From the NCBI GenBank assembly GCA_025526995.1, contig JAHLKG010000023.1:248001-312000 (forward strand): a stretch of DNA of 64,000 nucleotides, in the 5' to 3' direction. The position numbers and the translations under genes are program-made. The notes below the pieces were generated by a model, which had not been told where the DNA came from, searched no databases, and saw only the letters and a program-made list of their open reading frames with translations. This document shows positions 10,834-22,607 of this stretch, piece by piece. The stretch is from Powellomyces hirtus. Its lineage: Eukaryota; Chytridiomycota; Chytridiomycetes; Spizellomycetales; Powellomycetaceae. Each line of letters opens with the position of its first letter. Positions within the stretch are counted from its first letter, which is position 1.

Positions 10834-11251
10834 TGTGAGATGGCCATCATGGCATATTTTTACTTTACTTATTTTCGGCTAGTAAAAGGCCATATCCCAA
10901 GTTAAGGCAGACGCGCCTCATAAGCGATTACCCAATCCCTCATAAGCAGAACTCCCCACAAGTTTACCCCGCGGTCTCAGTACTGCGCAGCTACACTGCC
11001 ATCGCTGCACTGCCATAGTCCCTAGATGATCTCCCCGTTCTCCACAAGGTAGTTAGAACTAAGGACCCGAGAACCTCATATATAAAACGAGAAGGAAAGC
11101 ACCCCCAGTAGAGATCATCATCCATCAATACATCAACATCCAAAAACTCAAAATACCATATCATTCCTTCTGTCTCTCAGCTCTTCTTTCTGGAAACAAC
11201 TTCAAGCCCTCGAGCTTCATACCTCCCGCCTTGAAACATAGGCATCTCACA
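10834..11251 (+). repeat. Gypsy 3' LTR
   Basis: A 418-bp copy of 5031-5444 with the same TGTGAG start and CTCACA end, followed by the duplicated target GCTCC (11252-11256). The stretch 10552-10833 between pol and the LTR shows no gene. Confidence 0.95.
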
Positions 11252-11344
11252 GCTCCCACAGAACTCGGCATCTCGAAAAAGACAAATGGGACACTTTGGA
11301 GCTTGACCGGTTTGTGGCATGTTTGGTCTCAAAAGTCGGGGGAG

Positions 11345-11600
11345 TGTTGAGATTGGACTTGTGAGATAAACCTGTCAAATCGACAGCGCTCCAAGACTCC
11401 ACGTGACTTCTACTGCTCAATGGTGCTTCATCTGACCAAGGATGCTTAGATAGCTTGCACAGCCACTTTCCTTTGTCTTCTTAGCTTAGATCTTCTTCTT
11501 CCCACCGGTTTACACTAAGAACAATCATACCATTGTCATTGAGAGTGTCGAGCTAGCTTCCCTCTGTTGCACTACACCTTAACCGGATCTACGCACAACA
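11345..11600 (+). repeat. Copia 3' LTR (inferred)
   Basis: A purine tract AAAAGTCGGGGGAG (11331-11344) precedes TGTTGAGATTGG. A matching terminal CAACA lies at 11596-11600, giving a 256-bp LTR with inverted ends TGTTG/CAACA. There is no second copy to compare in the window, so the right end is inferred. The 11257-11344 piece is the copia 3' untranslated remnant displaced by the gypsy insertion. Confidence 0.65.
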
Positions 11601-11833
11601 AGGGGGCTGCTGGGGTGGATGAGGTCTTGCCGCAGTTCCAATGTCTTTTGGGGGTTTTGTTCCAGAAGGCTGGGTCGTACTTGGTTTGCTACACCCTCGT
11701 TGTCCGTTAACATCACGGCAGGATCAGAGTGGAAATTGAGTCCGGTCCCATGGGGAAGGGAAAACAGCCGGTTGTGAAGGAGGGATACTTCATATAATCT
11801 ACCTCTTCTGGCGTCGCTTTCCATACACATGAA

Positions 11834-11905
11834 GGTTCTATGGTGTAGCGGTTAGCACTCAAGACTCTGAATCTTGCGACCCGAGTTCGATTCTCGGTAG
11901 GACCT
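11834..11905 (+). tRNA. tRNA-Gln (anticodon CTG)
   Basis: A cloverleaf folds by hand: acceptor GGTTCTA pairs with TAGGACC, the D arm contains TAGCGGTTAGCA, anticodon stem CAAGA/TCTTG closes loop CTCTGAA (anticodon CTG), and T arm CCGAG/CTCGG closes TTCGATT. There is no intron. A TTTT run at about 11919 can terminate RNA polymerase III. It decodes CAG. The copia LTR end lies 233 bp upstream. The stretch 11601-11833 shows no other gene. Confidence 0.95.
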
Positions 11906-12203
11906 TGCGAGCATCAAAATTTTGATGGATTTGCCCAGTCGGTTGATGAGACGCATTGGTCCGTGTTTCTGAGGAGATTAAGACCCTCTGTACGAAGAAA
12001 CTACAAAGCCTTAGTGCACCTCTGACGACTAGAAATTATAGCAAACTTCTTTTTCGCCTTTCCCTGTTCACTGATATATCAGAGGATACCGGTAGGGCTG
12101 GCAGCGGCAGTCGATTTGGTTGTCATTGCGTTTGACGATTTGGGTGGAGGAAGGAGGCGCGAAGACGAATCCACCAAGAAAAAGGAAGAGAACAAAAGAC
12201 ATA

Positions 12204-14137
12204 ATGGCAGACGCTGGCGGGCGTGGGTTCTGGCGGCCAAATATGCTGCGGCTCGATAGCGAAGTCAACCTCTCGGAAGCTGCCGTCGGCGCCCTGGAGG
12301 CTCTGGAGCGGCCGGCGCGACCACCTGCCAATGGTAGGGGCTTGTACCGTAGTGGGAGGGTGTATGAAGGAAAGGGCTCCTTGGCGAGAATGCAATTCGT
12401 TTGTTTCCAAAGACGGTACCAAAGACTAATAGTCTAAATACGAAACATTGCTTGAAAAAATGCAGACTACGAAGCACAGAATCACACTGTCCGACCGCCA
12501 TACCGCCCGCCAGCTGTGAATAATAGCGACGACAACGACACTGACAGCGATGAGGAGCGTCACAATGATGGGCATCAGCAAGACCGGTCTTCATCATCGC
12601 TACATCCAGATAACAACGGCCGCCACGACCCGACGGATTCAGAAGACGACGATCATCCGCTATCACGACTCGAGGACGCCGCCAACCCCGGAGGAGTAGC
12701 GGTAGGGGTTGCAGGTGGATATGGTAGTCTCCCCCATACGCCGCGCGACCAACGCCCTGAAGCCGACTTTGATCATACGTTCGAACCCCAACATATGGGT
12801 GTACCCGCCCCGACGCCGACTACCGTGCGTTCCCCCTCCGTTGCGGAACTCGATGCTTTCGTGCTAAAGTACGTGACAGGGTATATACCGCAAATTGCTC
12901 CAATATACTGTCGCACCACCTCTTACCATTGAACCTTCAAGCTAAATAACGTATCGTCGACCTTTGTAGACCGATACCAATGGGTCAAAAGCTTCTCTGC
13001 CGCATCATCCGCCGCAAAGACGGCGTTGAGAAACTGTACCCTCGCTACGAACTCTACATTGAGGACCCCGACAACTCCCACGTGTTTCTCCTCTCTGCAC
13101 GCAAACGCAAAAAATCGTCTTCGTCGTACTACGTCATCACCACCATTCGCTTTGCGGGGAAAGCCGACGATAAGGCGAGCGTCGTGGCGAAAGTTAGGTC
13201 CAATTTTGTTGGGACGGCGTTCACGATATACGGGTCGCGAAATTACCCTGTGGATGCGAAACCGGGGAAACGACCCATGAGAGAAGAATTGGGGATGGTG
13301 CTCTATGTGAGTGTCGAGTCTTGCTTTTCGCGAGTCTTCTCCCTCTTCTCCCCTCCCTTCATTCGTTGCGCCTTGACGATGTATTCGAGTAGCTCACAGC
13401 CACATGTCTCATACCCTCTTTCAGGACCCAAATCTGCTTGGTTTCAAAGGACCCAGGAAGATGACCGTCGTCCTGCCCTCCATGACCCGCGACGGAAAGC
13501 GCAGCGCCCTCAATCCTGTCGATGTAAGCGGGTGGCAACGAAAGCATTCCCCTTTCTCACGCGGTCCCCTCATTACTCAGTCCCTAACCCTCTTTCTCAT
13601 GTTCTGTTTGCATCACTAGGACAAAGATACCCTTGCTGCCCGCTGTCGCGCGGGGAACGACCGCAATGTACTCAAATTGCATAATAAGGCTCCTCAGTGG
13701 AATGATGGTGAGTGGCGTTAGCACTAATGGAGGTGTGCACCTTGAGGGGTTTTCCGTTTACTCAGGACCCCCCTCCCGTTCCGGGGATTTCTTTTTTGTA
13801 GAAACGCAATCGTTTGTCCTCAACTTCAACGGTCGCGTCACCCTCGCTTCCGTCAAAAACTTTCAGATCGTGCACGATAATGACCGTAAGTGTCCGCAAA
13901 AACCTAGTCTCTCTTCTTTTCCTATACTGGTTCTTTTGGCCTATCACACTCACGCATTTATCCATTTCTTCTTCTTCTTCGTTTTTTTTTTTTTCGGTCA
14001 CAGTCGATTACATCATCCTCCAGTTTGGAAGAGTCTCGGAAGACACATTCACCATCGACTTCCAGTACCCCATGTCCTGCGTCCAGGCCTTTGCCATTGC
14101 CCTCACCAGTTTCGATGCTAAATTGCTCTGCGAATAA
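12204..14137 (+). CDS. Tubby-like protein (7 exons, 424 aa)
   Basis: Exons 12204-12333, 12466-12868, 12970-13306, 13425-13523, 13620-13707, 13802-13885 and 14004-14137 join in phase to 424 residues. The first ~175 residues are acidic, Ser/Asp-rich and disordered. The rest is a Tubby C-terminal domain: [11 protein letters not shown] opening, [39 protein letters not shown], and the signature end [17 protein letters not shown]. Tubby domains bind phosphoinositides, and animal TULPs carry membrane cargo into cilia, which fits a flagellated fungus. The start is the ATG opening a short in-phase first exon; no upstream alternative was seen. The gene is convergent with the OFD1-like gene. The interval 14138-14597 holds only a C-run and A/T-rich 3' sequence. 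Confidence 0.93.
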
Positions 14138-14597
14138 TGTGCAATTAGTTACTCCCACCCGCCGCGCTCGGCGTCGTCTCCTCCCATCCCCGCTAAATAC
14201 CCCCCCCCCCCCTCTCTTCAATTCCCTGGCGCAAGCCCACGTGTACATACCCATCCCCTTTGCGCCCTCAACAGCTTGTATCCTTGCTTCGACTTCTGTA
14301 AAGTGTTTTGTATATCACCCCTGCTGCCGCCCTACCCCGAATTGTTTCCGATGTACATATATACATGGGCAGGTTGTGAAATCCATGGTTTCTGTTTTTA
14401 TAAGCATACAAAATGAGCCATTGTATATTGCCACAGAACTGTACATTACTATGTGCATTTTCGCGTTAAACAAACGCGTGAGAACGGAAAAGCAACAACC
14501 AAAAGAAAAAAAAATAAAGACGCTCAAAACATCACTCAATCCCAGTACGGCTATCGACCACACAAGTGTCCGGCGCCCTAACGCGCTCCCCATCCAT

Positions 14598-17500
14598 CTA
14601 CCACCCCTCATCCTCGGTCGTGTCCTCGAACGTCGGTGCGCTAACAGCCGAGACCTGATCAGCCGTGTCTCCCGCCGCAAGATCAATATCGCTGACGGAT
14701 GAACGGGAGGAGAGGAATGACGAGGCGTCGAGTTTGGACATGAGGGCGCGGACCTGGCCGGCGATGGATGTGTTGGCTGGGGCATCTGGGTCTGGCGGTG
14801 GTTGTGCTGTTGTTGTTGTTGGCGGTGAACCTCTTGTTGTGGTTGCGGCTGCTGCTTTACGCGCCTTGACAATCTCAATATACTTTTGCATCTCCGGGTC
14901 GTGTTCGAGGGCGTCGATGACCTTGTCTGCGTCTGCCGCTGCTGCTTCGGGTTGGGGAGGGTGTTGTTGTGGGTGGTGTTCGGTGGGGGGAGATGAAGAA
15001 GGTGGTGGTGATGGCGATTCTTTTCTTGCAGCGGATGAAAGTTGCTGTTGCTGTTGTTTTTCTTTCAGATCGAGTTCCTCGAGTTCCATTTGGCGGGCGA
15101 GCCGGCGTTGCCGGACGGCTTCGGCTTTCTCTTCTTGTTGTTTGCGTTCTTTTTCTTCTACATCCCGTTGTTGCTGTTGCTGTAGGTTCTGTTGTTGTTG
15201 TGCTTGCAGCTCCCGTAACCGCTCCGCCTCTTCCTTTTCAGCCGCAGCCGCAGCAGTAGCTTCCCGTTCCCGTTTTTCTCGCTCCTCCTGCTGTTGTTGG
15301 TGTTCCTGTTGTTGTTGAGCAGCAGCCTTATCGTTAGCTTCAGTTCTGGCCCGCCGTTCCTGTTCCAGCTGTTCACGCTCGAGGTTCACCATTTCCGCAT
15401 TGTCATGGTCCGCGTATCGCAGTGCAGGGCGGTCAGCCATGCGCTGACGGGCCATGACCTCAGCATCCTCGTCTTCCTTTATTGTTTGTTCCTCATGCGC
15501 TGCTGACATGTGTGATGATGCTGGAACGGGTGTGGTGGAACCTGGGCGGGGAGATGGGGGCACAACAGGTCGCTCCGATCGCACAATGGACATTTGTCGT
15601 TGGTGTTGGAGGATGGATGTTGGCGGCGGCGATCGCGCAGTAAGACCCGACAGCGTGCCACCCGACCGGTATGTCGTGTCTTTAATCACACGCTCTTGCG
15701 GAGCCGTCTCGGCGCGTTCCTCGAGCAATGGGAGTCCGAAGGCGCCGGCCTCGATGCGGACGCGGGAAGGTGGGTCGAGATGGGGCGAAGATGCGGGACC
15801 TAAATGGCGCTGTTGTGGTTGGTGGTGTTGTTGATGTGGATCCCATGGTCGCCCGCGCACGGGGGAATCTGCGATAGCTTCTTGGACGTCCGGTAGGAGA
15901 CGGCCTGTTGAGAGGGTGCGGTAGATGTTTTTGCTGTTGTCTTTGTTGTAGCCACTACTGCTGGTCGCTCCGCCGAAGCGGTTTATGTCGTTAGTAGTGT
16001 CATCTATGCGGTACGGGTCTGGAATGATGTTGGAGTCGCTGCGCGTCGTGTGGCGAGGCTGGTCGAGCAAGTTTAGGTAGTCTATAGCATTGTTGCTGTT
16101 TCCTGCTGAAGCGGATCCTACATTATGGGCCATCTGGCTATTGAGGGCTTCGCGAGTTTGATGCAGGACCAATTTTAGGTCGGCGTTTTCGCGTTTCTGC
16201 TGTTTGACGAGCAAGATCTTTTCTTCGCACTTCCGCCTCAGTTCTTCGTTACGGTTGATCTCGACATCGAGCTTGAGGACCAGCTGCTGGCACTCGCGCT
16301 GCCAGGTGGCTTCGGCGCGGCGGGCTTTCGCGAGCTCCTTTTGGGTGTCGGGGACCATGAAGCTTTTGAGGAGGGACTGGTAGTCTTCCTGGCGTTTTTC
16401 GGCCATCTTTTCAGCTTCCGTGAGTTGTTCGCGGAGATTGTGGATTTCAAATTCGAGGGTCGCAGATGTTTTGACGGCTAAGGCTTTGTTTTTGAGGTCT
16501 TGGACTATGCGTTCCAAAGCAACCTTCTCGGCGGTGAGCGCCATGATTTTGGCGTTGGCGTCCGCGAGTGCGGCTTTGGCCCGGTCGACATCCTCGGTGG
16601 TTGATTGGAGCTTGGAGTGCACAGCGTCGGCGGCCGCGATGCGGTCTCGTAGGAGGGTGCGTTCCGCTTCCAATTTAGCCTTTTCAATCTCGACGCGAGA
16701 GACGAGCGCCTGGTATTCTTTGTTGGTGTCAATTTTATACATGGCCATAGCTTCCTGCAGCTTTTCAGAGTACTTTTCCTTGAGGTTTCTGAGCTGGTCG
16801 AGCTGGGCAGCGGCTTCTTCGAATCGGCGCTGGACGGCGTCGCGTTCGAGACGGTTCTGTTGCGCGACAAGTTCGGCTTCGGTGCGGAGCGTTGCTTCTT
16901 TCATGACCGCGCGGTTGTTCTCTTCAAGGAGTCGTTGGCGGAGATCCAGATTGTGCTGTTCCATCAATTTTTCGCGCTCAGTTAGTCGAACTCGTTCTGC
17001 CTCGGCTGCGCGGACGGCGCTTTCGCGCAGCTCATCGATCTTTTTGGCATAGTCGGTTTTGAGATGCTCGACTTCGCGTTCGTGCCGCGTCCGTTCCTCA
17101 ATCCGCATTTGAGCCAGCTCCACACTGCGGAACTCAGTAAAACGTCCCTCCATCTCTCTCTGCAGCCTAGCTTCCACCTCGCGCTGGTATCGCAACATGC
17201 GTTCCTCGAGGGCCATGGCATGCAGGCGCCCCTGTTCATTGGACCGCTCGCCTAGATGCTTGTCGGTTTCCCGAACGCGGTGCTCGATCAGATCGTCCAT
17301 GTCCATTTCGGTTTGACACCCGGCTTCCAGCATGCCCAGATCGGCGACGCGGGTAAGACTTGTGACGAGATTCACTAGTAGCGCTTCGTTGTGGCTTTCG
17401 CCCATCAGTGACCGCAACGCGCGATAGAAGGGTGTGCGGTGGTCGAGATGCAACGCCTGCATCACGTCATCCTCAGCTAGGACACGAATACCGTCCGCAC

Positions 17501-17849
17501 ACCCGCTTTCGGGGAGGAACACCGACAGCGTGAACTCCATCCTGCGCGAGCGAAGGTACCCCACCACCAGACTATCCAACACCTGATGCAATAGTCGGCC
17601 ACGCGCTGGGTGATTCGTGTTGTTGGGTGCGACGCTCCCGTCTTTCCATATATCATCCGTCACCCCACCGCGCCCGTGCACCCGCAGTTTAAGTTCCGCG
17701 ACGATCTTGGCTCGTAATTGAGACTTGAGTTTGTCGGCGACCCCGCGTGTCCGCAGCGTTTCGAAGAGACGGATGCGTAATTCTTGCCGTGTCATGGTGT
17801 CCGGCATCACGGCCTCCGCCCCAGAGGGGCGGCCCAGCGTCGCCTGCAT
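14598..17849 (-). CDS. OFD1-like basal-body/centriole protein (1083 aa)
   Basis: This is a single uninterrupted 1083-codon frame. Residues ~20-60 are helical, and a LisH motif at ~85-117 (LLHQVLDSLVVGYLRSRRME) is followed by FLPESGC, the arrangement seen in OFD1/FOP proteins. Residues ~180-560 form long heptad-rich coiled coil (RERTRHERE-type segments). The C-terminal half is disordered with Gln, Glu, Ala and Pro tracts, encoded by CAG/GAG-rich DNA that produces large spurious antisense frames. In animals OFD1 sits at distal centrioles and basal bodies and is needed for cilia. Here I infer a zoospore kinetosome role. Another LisH coiled-coil centrosomal protein (FOP or CEP family) is the main alternative. 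It is divergent from the phosphatase gene 296 bp upstream. Confidence 0.75.
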   Translation of the reverse strand: MQATLGRPSGAEAVMPDTMTRQELRIRLFETLRTRGVADKLKSQLRAKIVAELKLRVHGRGGVTDDIWKDGSVAPNNTNHPARGRLLHQVLDSLVVGYLRSRRMEFTLSVFLPESGCADGIRVLAEDDVMQALHLDHRTPFYRALRSLMGESHNEALLVNLVTSLTRVADLGMLEAGCQTEMDMDDLIEHRVRETDKHLGERSNEQGRLHAMALEERMLRYQREVEARLQREMEGRFTEFRSVELAQMRIEERTRHEREVEHLKTDYAKKIDELRESAVRAAEAERVRLTEREKLMEQHNLDLRQRLLEENNRAVMKEATLRTEAELVAQQNRLERDAVQRRFEEAAAQLDQLRNLKEKYSEKLQEAMAMYKIDTNKEYQALVSRVEIEKAKLEAERTLLRDRIAAADAVHSKLQSTTEDVDRAKAALADANAKIMALTAEKVALERIVQDLKNKALAVKTSATLEFEIHNLREQLTEAEKMAEKRQEDYQSLLKSFMVPDTQKELAKARRAEATWQRECQQLVLKLDVEINRNEELRRKCEEKILLVKQQKRENADLKLVLHQTREALNSQMAHNVGSASAGNSNNAIDYLNLLDQPRHTTRSDSNIIPDPYRIDDTTNDINRFGGATSSSGYNKDNSKNIYRTLSTGRLLPDVQEAIADSPVRGRPWDPHQQHHQPQQRHLGPASSPHLDPPSRVRIEAGAFGLPLLEERAETAPQERVIKDTTYRSGGTLSGLTARSPPPTSILQHQRQMSIVRSERPVVPPSPRPGSTTPVPASSHMSAAHEEQTIKEDEDAEVMARQRMADRPALRYADHDNAEMVNLEREQLEQERRARTEANDKAAAQQQQEHQQQQEEREKREREATAAAAAEKEEAERLRELQAQQQQNLQQQQQRDVEEKERKQQEEKAEAVRQRRLARQMELEELDLKEKQQQQQLSSAARKESPSPPPSSSPPTEHHPQQHPPQPEAAAADADKVIDALEHDPEMQKYIEIVKARKAAAATTTRGSPPTTTTAQPPPDPDAPANTSIAGQVRALMSKLDASSFLSSRSSVSDIDLAAGDTADQVSAVSAPTFEDTTEDEGW

Positions 17850-18145
17850 TGCTGGAAAGGAGGATGCGGGTTGTAAGAAGCGAGTGTTTGCGGAAGACGG
17901 AAGAGGGTGAAAGTGGTCGATGAATGGTGGGGATTGTTGGGGTGGAGAGAGAATGTTTCTACGCGTCAGTTGCGCGACGGACGTGTCCTCCTATTTCTCG
18001 GTTACTTTTTCTTGTTCCATTCCTTCTTCCATTCTCAAAAATCACATTCACCTGTTCACTGTGTGCAGCTCGAGCTTGACTTGGCTTCGTCACAGAATCC
18101 AACTGCCTTGCCTTCCTCCTTACCGTTATCTCCACCACATACACT

Positions 18146-19353
<1,208 letters not shown>

Positions 19354-19633
19354 CACTCAATACAGAACAAGCTATCACTCGGCAACCCAACCCAGTTGAT
19401 GACATGCCGGACACGTTGATGGTGGATGTCGGGATGCTATTGATTATCGCCCTCCACAGAATCGACATCTGCTTCTACATATGTACACTATATACAATTT
19501 TGCTACACTAGAATTGGGCGTACATGTGCATACCGAGACTATCTAGATGTATTGTCAAGATTGCTGTACTGCGTTCTACCAGTCTCTATTGCGGCCCACA
19601 GGTAGCCGAGGTTGTGGTTTCCCACGCCAAAGA

Positions 19634-20356
19634 TCACAGGGTAGGTTTTGATTTCGCTCCATGTGTCCATGCACGACAGACCCGCTGAATGAGACCGGTA
19701 CTGGCTTTTTTCTTACCGGGATGCGTCCCTGGTGGGGCGAGAGGAAGCGGTGGGATCGCCGGCACATTGTCTAGCAACATGTAGAACCCCGAGTCCACGG
19801 TGGGAAGAGAGATGTTCAGAATCGTAGCCAACGTTGGTTTCACCACTGCTGACCCCGTTCCTAGTCCCGTTTTGAAGCTTAACTCTGGATCTGATTTGAG
19901 ACGACGTAATGCGCTGGGCCGGTTCACGTGGACTGTGATTGACGGGCGTCTGTCGTTGAGTACGTTATTATCATCGTTATCGTTATTGTAGTCGTCTGGG
20001 TGAGGTAACGGGGTAGGCCGCACAAGAACATCCCCTACGCACCGGGGCCGCCGGGGTCGTCGATACTCCATCACACCTTTGTCATCCCCGTCATCCCCGT
20101 GGCTGGCTGGATGGGTTAGTAGCAGCTGCGAGATCGGACATGCGTCCGCGGCCTTGCAGGCAGCTGCGATGAGGGTCCGGGAGGTAGTGCATGGGGGGTA
20201 TGAGATTGATCTGAGGCGCGGACCGGCTGGAGGTGGAGCTGTCCATTCCCCGGGTAGAGCGGGCCGGGGTGACTGGGTTGAGGTTGCTGTCCAGAGGACA
20301 GAGGGGCATGTATGATCAACTGATTTTGACGTACTTGTGGGTTTGTTGGTGAGCAT
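19634..20356 (-). CDS. Hypothetical low-complexity protein
   Basis: From the first ATG (20356) a 240-codon frame ends at 19634. The same frame is open further upstream to about 20548 but lacks an earlier ATG. It is Ser/Pro/Asn/Asp-rich, with an Asn/Asp tract (DDYNNDNDDNN) and a phosphosite-like RRLKSDPELSF segment near residue 160. There is no recognisable domain, signal peptide or membrane segment. It lies tail-to-tail with the phosphatase gene, 281 bp away. An unseen intron is possible, since a GTACGTC sits near the N-terminus. It could be non-coding. Confidence 0.4.
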   Translation of the reverse strand: MLTNKPTSTSKSVDHTCPSVLWTATSTQSPRPALPGEWTAPPPAGPRLRSISYPPCTTSRTLIAAACKAADACPISQLLLTHPASHGDDGDDKGVMEYRRPRRPRCVGDVLVRPTPLPHPDDYNNDNDDNNVLNDRRPSITVHVNRPSALRRLKSDPELSFKTGLGTGSAVVKPTLATILNISLPTVDSGFYMLLDNVPAIPPLPLAPPGTHPGKKKASTGLIQRVCRAWTHGAKSKPTL

Positions 20357-21832
20357 TGGTTGTGTATGCGAGCCAGAAGGGAGATGGTAGATCAAATTTG
20401 AAGGATGTCCAGTGCGGTATTGACAGGTGCCCGAAAGACGATACCGAATGAATGGGATGCAGCAGGGCTCAGAATCCAGATCCTGGGAATGTATGGGGGA
20501 ATATCGGAATCGATTGCGGGGGCAGGAAAAGAACGTGGTTTCGGGCAAAACATGCGAACTACATCGGCGTTACAGGCACCTTTTTAAATTCGACAGCGCG
20601 AAACTAACGTGCAGGCATTGCAGAGCAACACGCGCTTTTCGGTTGGGTTTCGGTTACGCATGTTAATTCGGTTCTTCGTATCACCTACCGCGTTCCCGGC
20701 TGCGGGTTCGAGGTATTTGGAATGTTCTGATATAGCAATACAACCCTCAATGCTACTCGTAACTTAGATTTGGTCACAGAAAAACCATCCTCTGGCACAA
20801 CAAGGAAATAGCGAGGGAGAGGCATTTGTCATCCACAAAGTCACCTTCCAATACCCAGATATCCAGTATCTACCACCGCTGGTTATGTCGCGTTGAAGAG
20901 TCAGGCTTGTTCTTGTAGTCCTTCCTTCCATCTTTCTTTGACATTTGAGCCTCAAACGCAATGTTTTTGCACTTCTTTGTGAAGTTTGAAGTGCTTTTAG
21001 AGTCCTTACGATGGATCTTGGAGTCAGGATCTCATGTCTTCCCTGGCGTGCGACTAAGCCTTTAAAGCGATTTGGTCATCGTGAAATGCTGTTTTCGTAG
21101 CTCAAACGTTTACATCAAGGATGTTGGAGATAACGGCGAATACAGGTGAATGTACAGTACTCGCAGAAGAGTCGCCGTAATTCAACCAAACTGTCAGTAG
21201 AGCTCTTCCGTGGGTTTAGCTCTTCGACTGATGATGCAGAACACTGATGTAGGTGTGTAGATGCACGTTGAGTACACTATATATGAATGTATTCAAGGAG
21301 GAGGAGGAGGATTGCATGTCGGTGTCCGTGTCGGTGTCTTTACTTATCCATTGCGTGAATGGAGTGGTGTGATGGTGGGGGAGAAGGGGAGAATGCCCGC
21401 AAAAGCGCAACACAAGCAGCGGGGTGTCCACAGACCAAAAACGGAAACCCAATGCACCCACAGCAAACAATAAGAAGAAACTCCAACCGCAAAACCGCTT
21501 ACTACTATGTACAGACAAGCAATTCGACTATCTACAAAATGAGAATAATGATTGAAAGAACACTCAAACAAGAAAACACTGGGGTCTGTGTACTCTGGCG
21601 CAACTGTCGCAGCTTCGGTACTTTGCCTATGTGCGCGCATCCATTGTAGAGTAGCGTCTTTTTCAAGCTCCTCATCGAGCAGATACCATATGGAATTTCC
21701 TGCGCTCATCAGCCTTGTATGATCCTAGGAGTGCGCGTTCTACTGTACGAACAACCTGGATATGAATCGCTACTAGCACGATCGGAGTGGCCCGATTCAT
21801 CAGAGCGAAAGTTGCAGACCGTTTTACTCCAC
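20357..21832. other. Intergenic stretch, no convincing gene
   Basis: Many stops occur in all frames. The one frame that looks protein-like is on the minus strand (about 21344-21709, starting MSAGNSIWYLLDEELEKDA). It has no clear splice partners or domain and may be a last exon or chance. A (GGA)n tract lies near 21299-21310. Confidence 0.4.
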
Positions 21833-22219
21833 CTAGCTCTTAGAACGGCGGCGTCCCTTTGCAGACCAATTCATCCCTCTCCCGATCTGCATGATCGTGA
21901 CCCTCGAAGACGTCAGAGCGGAGGATGGAGCACGGATATCAAACCGTGCCTGGGTAAACGGAAATGGAGGCATGAATCCCACAGGCCAAGGGTATCTCTG
22001 TGTGGAGAATCTCCCGATTTCCAGAACTTCTCAGATTCCCCGCCCAACACTTCGTGCGGAGACTTGTCGCTGGGATTGACACGTTTCCGCGCGGAGATTC
22101 GCACATCCGTGAAGCTCAAAGCAGGAACTCACCTCCGGGATGCCCTCCTCTACAAGCTGCTTCATAGCCGCACATCGGTGCAAGCCATCGCAAATCCGGC
22201 ACTTGACGCCCTGGTCCAT
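21833..22219 (-). CDS. Weak candidate: small ParB/Srx-like protein fragment (2 exons)
   Basis: Exons 22133-22219 and 21833-21997 join in phase (GTGAGT donor, CACACAG acceptor) to 83 residues. The first exon holds ICDGLHRCAAMKQLVEEG, which resembles the DGxHRxxA motif of ParB/sulfiredoxin-fold proteins. The second begins RYPWPVGFMPP. A good acceptor CTCTGCAG at 22312 suggests the first exon extends upstream to 22311, and a possible start exon with MPDSPSTGFS lies near 22533, but the frames could not be joined cleanly. It may be a decayed gene. Confidence 0.3.
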
Positions 22220-22607
22220 TGTGTGCTTTGTGATCCTCGTTGGCGCCGTCCAGCAACTGCAGCACCCGCGGGAACAACGGGTTTTACCGGTGTGGGTGGG
22301 AATGGGAGTTCCTGCAGAGCGGAAACCAAAGGTTAGCCGAATTCGGAAAAATCCAATTGGCCATCAAACCACACTCATTTCATTAATGCAACACCGTCGG
22401 CGTGATGACCCCGGTGGTGGTTCGGGAAATCCAGAGTGATTTCCCCGAGGTGCACTTTTTGTATGCATGCTAGGACTACGCTGTCGCGCAATGCCTTCCA
22501 GACGCTGAAACCTGTGCTGGGTGAATCGGGCATTTGGAGGTTTGACTTTTGCAGTAAAATGTGTTTGTGATTTGTTGGGGGACTTGGTAATCGAGTGAGC
22601 GGGGCGT

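Larger units (their letters stand above)
5031..11251 (+). mobile_element. Ty3/gypsy chromovirus, complete structure but inactivated
   Basis: The full-length 6221-bp element comprises a 5' LTR (5031-5444), a candidate primer-binding site (from 5445), gag (5524-6726), pol (6789-10551: protease, RT, RNase H, integrase, chromodomain), a polypurine tract (10818-10833) and a 3' LTR (10834-11251), flanked by GCTCC duplications. The LTRs differ at about nine positions plus a small indel, roughly 98% identical by eye, so the insertion is fairly recent. Despite that youth, gag and pol carry six in-frame stops and one frameshift. Confidence 0.95.
912..11600 (+). mobile_element. Ty1/copia-order LTR retrotransposon with chromodomain, decayed and interrupted
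   Basis: Domain order is Gag, zinc knuckle, protease, integrase, chromodomain, reverse transcriptase, RNase H. Integrase before RT places it in Ty1/copia (Pseudoviridae-type order). A younger gypsy element (5031-11251) sits in its 3' untranslated part. Removing that joins 4594-5030 to 11257-11344, which ends in a polypurine tract (11331-11344) and the 3' LTR (11345-11600). The 5' LTR and primer-binding site are not found; the left end is lost, displaced by the 637-911 insertion, or outside the window. Coding capacity is broken by an in-frame TGA at 4441 and by loss of the 5' Gag. Confidence 0.85.

Noticed and set aside
11579..11830. 83-codon minus-strand frame between copia LTR and tRNA
   Set aside because: It overlaps the inferred LTR end, has no domain and no splice partners; probably chance.
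14665..17052. Long plus-strand frames rich in Ser and Cys
   Set aside because: They are shadows of the CAG/GAG-rich OFD1-like gene on the minus strand (reverse complement of Gln/Glu codons).
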